Shown here: in pieces, positions 4,672-5,734 of the stretch
How the letters are laid out: every line of letters starts with the position of its first letter
How positions within the stretch are numbered: position 1 is the first letter of the stretch
NCBI GenBank assembly: GCA_948902155.1
Contig: CAQVQZ010000138.1
Coordinates: forward strand, 1-5,734
DNA length: 5,734 nucleotides
Direction of reading: 5' to 3'
From: an uncultured Oscillibacter sp.
GTDB lineage: Bacteria > Bacillota_A > Clostridia > Oscillospirales > Oscillospiraceae
Made by a program: the position numbers and the translations under genes
The notes under the pieces: model-generated
Told to the model about the DNA's origin: nothing
The model's database searches: none
What the model saw: the letters and a program-made list of their open reading frames with translations, nothing else

Positions 4672-5734
4672 GGGCGCTTCCCCCGGTAGTCCCGGGGCGT
4701 GCAGCCCTGGGTCTTCTTGAACAGGAAGCTGAAATAGTGGGGGTCCTTATACCCCACCGCCGCCGCCACCTCGCCAGAGCGCTTGTCCGTGGTGCGGAGC
4801 AGTTCCCTGGCCCGGTCCATCCGCTTCCCGGTGACGTATTCGGTAAAGGTGGCCCCGATCTCCTGGCTGAATACCGCCGAGAGGTAGTTGGCGGAGATGT
4901 TCACCTCCCGGGCCACCTGGTTCAGGGAGAGGGACTCCTCGGTGAAGTGGCCGTCGATATAGGCCACCGCCTGTTTGAGAAGGCTCCGGCACTGGCTGCT
5001 GGACGCCTGGTCCCGCAGCTCCGCCATCCGCAGGAGAATGGCGGAGAAATAGCTTTTCAGGTCCGCAGCCGTCACGTTCCGCCCCACCAGGTCCAGGCAG
5101 GTCAGGGGCGCGAACGCCTCCTTCTGTCCCACCCCCAGAGAGGCGGCGAAGCGGGCCGCGGTGAAGCGGACCGAGAGCATGAGGTACTGGCAGAAGGGCT
5201 TGGACCCCAGGGCCTCCTCCACGCTGTGGATGTACTCGTCGGCGAAGCTGGCGATCTCCTGGGCGCTGGCGCTCTGCATCACGCCCAGGAGGATAGCCGG
5301 ATCCACCTTTCCGGCGTCCAGCTGGTCCAGGTGGCTGTTCCCGCTGCCGGTGCCGGTGAGGAAGCTGACGGTATCCGCCGTCAGCACGTGCTGCTGGGGC
5401 AGGATGTGCCGGTAAGCCCAGAGGCGGGAGACCTCTTCAAAGCAGGCGGGCAGGGTGCTGAGCCGCTGGGTAGGGCGTCCGATGGCCACATACCAGCTCT
5501 GCTCTGGAGCGTGGGCGGCGTACTGGCTCCGCACCGTCTCCACGCAGCGGCGGGCCAGGGCCTCCATCTGGGCGGCCTCGCCCTTGAGGAGCACCGCGTA
5601 GGTGGTCAGGTTCCAGCGCAGGAGGATGTATTCCGGGTATTTCAGGAAGTGCTCCAGCAGGGCGTCCCGGAGCCGTGCGCCGGGCTCGGAGTAGGCTTCC
5701 GCCGAGCCGGAGGGCTCCGGCAGGACGGAGAAGA
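4668..5734 (-). CDS. YesN-type AraC-family response regulator, C-terminal part (N-terminus outside window)
   Basis: The frame is open to the right edge, giving 354 visible residues without a start. It is therefore the C-terminal part of a larger protein, and a receiver domain of about 120 residues is expected beyond the window. The visible middle part includes WYVAIGRPTQRLS followed by FEEVSRLWAYRHILP (about 85-116). This is typical of the degenerate GGDEF-like linker in YesN proteins (a glycine-rich turn, then an AL-YR-like helix). The last 100 residues are a canonical AraC-type DNA-binding domain with two helix-turn-helix units: LSLNQVAREVNISANYLS, then SGEVAAAVGYKDPHYFSFLFKK, ending with TPRDYR. 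On phosphorylation by the kinase it would activate transcription, probably of a sugar transporter such as the one starting at 436. It is the first gene visible in the operon; the promoter is out of view. Full length is probably about 500 residues. Confidence 0.92.
   Translation of the reverse strand, partial: FSVLPEPSGSAEAYSEPGARLRDALLEHFLKYPEYILLRWNLTTYAVLLKGEAAQMEALARRCVETVRSQYAAHAPEQSWYVAIGRPTQRLSTLPACFEEVSRLWAYRHILPQQHVLTADTVSFLTGTGSGNSHLDQLDAGKVDPAILLGVMQSASAQEIASFADEYIHSVEEALGSKPFCQYLMLSVRFTAARFAASLGVGQKEAFAPLTCLDLVGRNVTAADLKSYFSAILLRMAELRDQASSSQCRSLLKQAVAYIDGHFTEESLSLNQVAREVNISANYLSAVFSQEIGATFTEYVTGKRMDRARELLRTTDKRSGEVAAAVGYKDPHYFSFLFKKTQGCTPRDYRGKRP

Noticed and set aside
3688..4689. 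Long plus-strand open frame of 333 residues across the kinase gene
   Set aside because: It is antisense to the kinase, whose catalytic motifs are all intact, and it encodes no recognisable protein.
5592..5594. GTG as the start of the AraC-family regulator (308 residues)
   Set aside because: The frame continues open to the window edge with plausible YesN-type sequence (for example LEHFLKYPEYILLRW), and a 308-residue form would lack the receiver domain expected next to a partner kinase.
1..5734. CRISPR array, tRNA, rRNA or insertion sequence
   Set aside because: No regularly spaced direct repeats, no cloverleaf or rRNA-like segments and no transposase-like coding sequence were seen on either strand.

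Overview
The window looks like chromosomal DNA from a high-GC, gut-type Firmicute, most likely a clostridium of the Oscillospiraceae group (Flavonifractor or Lawsonibacter-like). The grounds are G+C-rich codon use, Gram-positive promoters and ribosome sites, a Bacillus-type AraR repressor, and a YesM/YesN two-component pair. The genus is inferred from general features; no phylogenetic test was possible. The locus concerns sensing and uptake of a sugar, probably an aldopentose or galactofuranose-like sugar.

Layout, left to right. (1) Positions 1-436, minus strand: the N-terminal 145 residues of a sugar-binding lipoprotein of an ABC transporter; the rest lies outside the window. (2) Positions 437-942: a roughly 500-base AT-richer divergent control region. 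It holds a well-formed promoter for the lipoprotein gene, a promoter for the repressor gene, ATTTGT-type half-sites that may be operators, and a long nested inverted repeat. (3) Positions 943-2010, plus strand: a complete AraR-type repressor (GntR-like winged helix plus LacI-type sugar-binding domain), closed by a strong intrinsic terminator. (4) Positions 2046-2272: a convergent intergenic stretch packed with inverted repeats, one of which ends in a U-run on the minus strand and probably terminates the opposing operon. (5) Positions 2273-5734, minus strand: a tightly coupled operon, read right to left, of a YesN-type AraC-family response regulator (N-terminus cut by the window), a YesM/LytS-type sensor histidine kinase, and a second YtfQ-like sugar-binding lipoprotein. 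Both junctions are ATGA overlaps.

How the parts may work together (inference): the second binding protein is translationally coupled to the kinase and no permease or ATPase gene follows it, so it is best read as the extracellular sugar sensor of a three-component system (binding protein, kinase, regulator). The likely target is the transporter whose binding protein begins at 436. AraR, divergent from that transporter gene, would add intracellular sugar control. The locus would then read the same or related sugars both outside and inside the cell.
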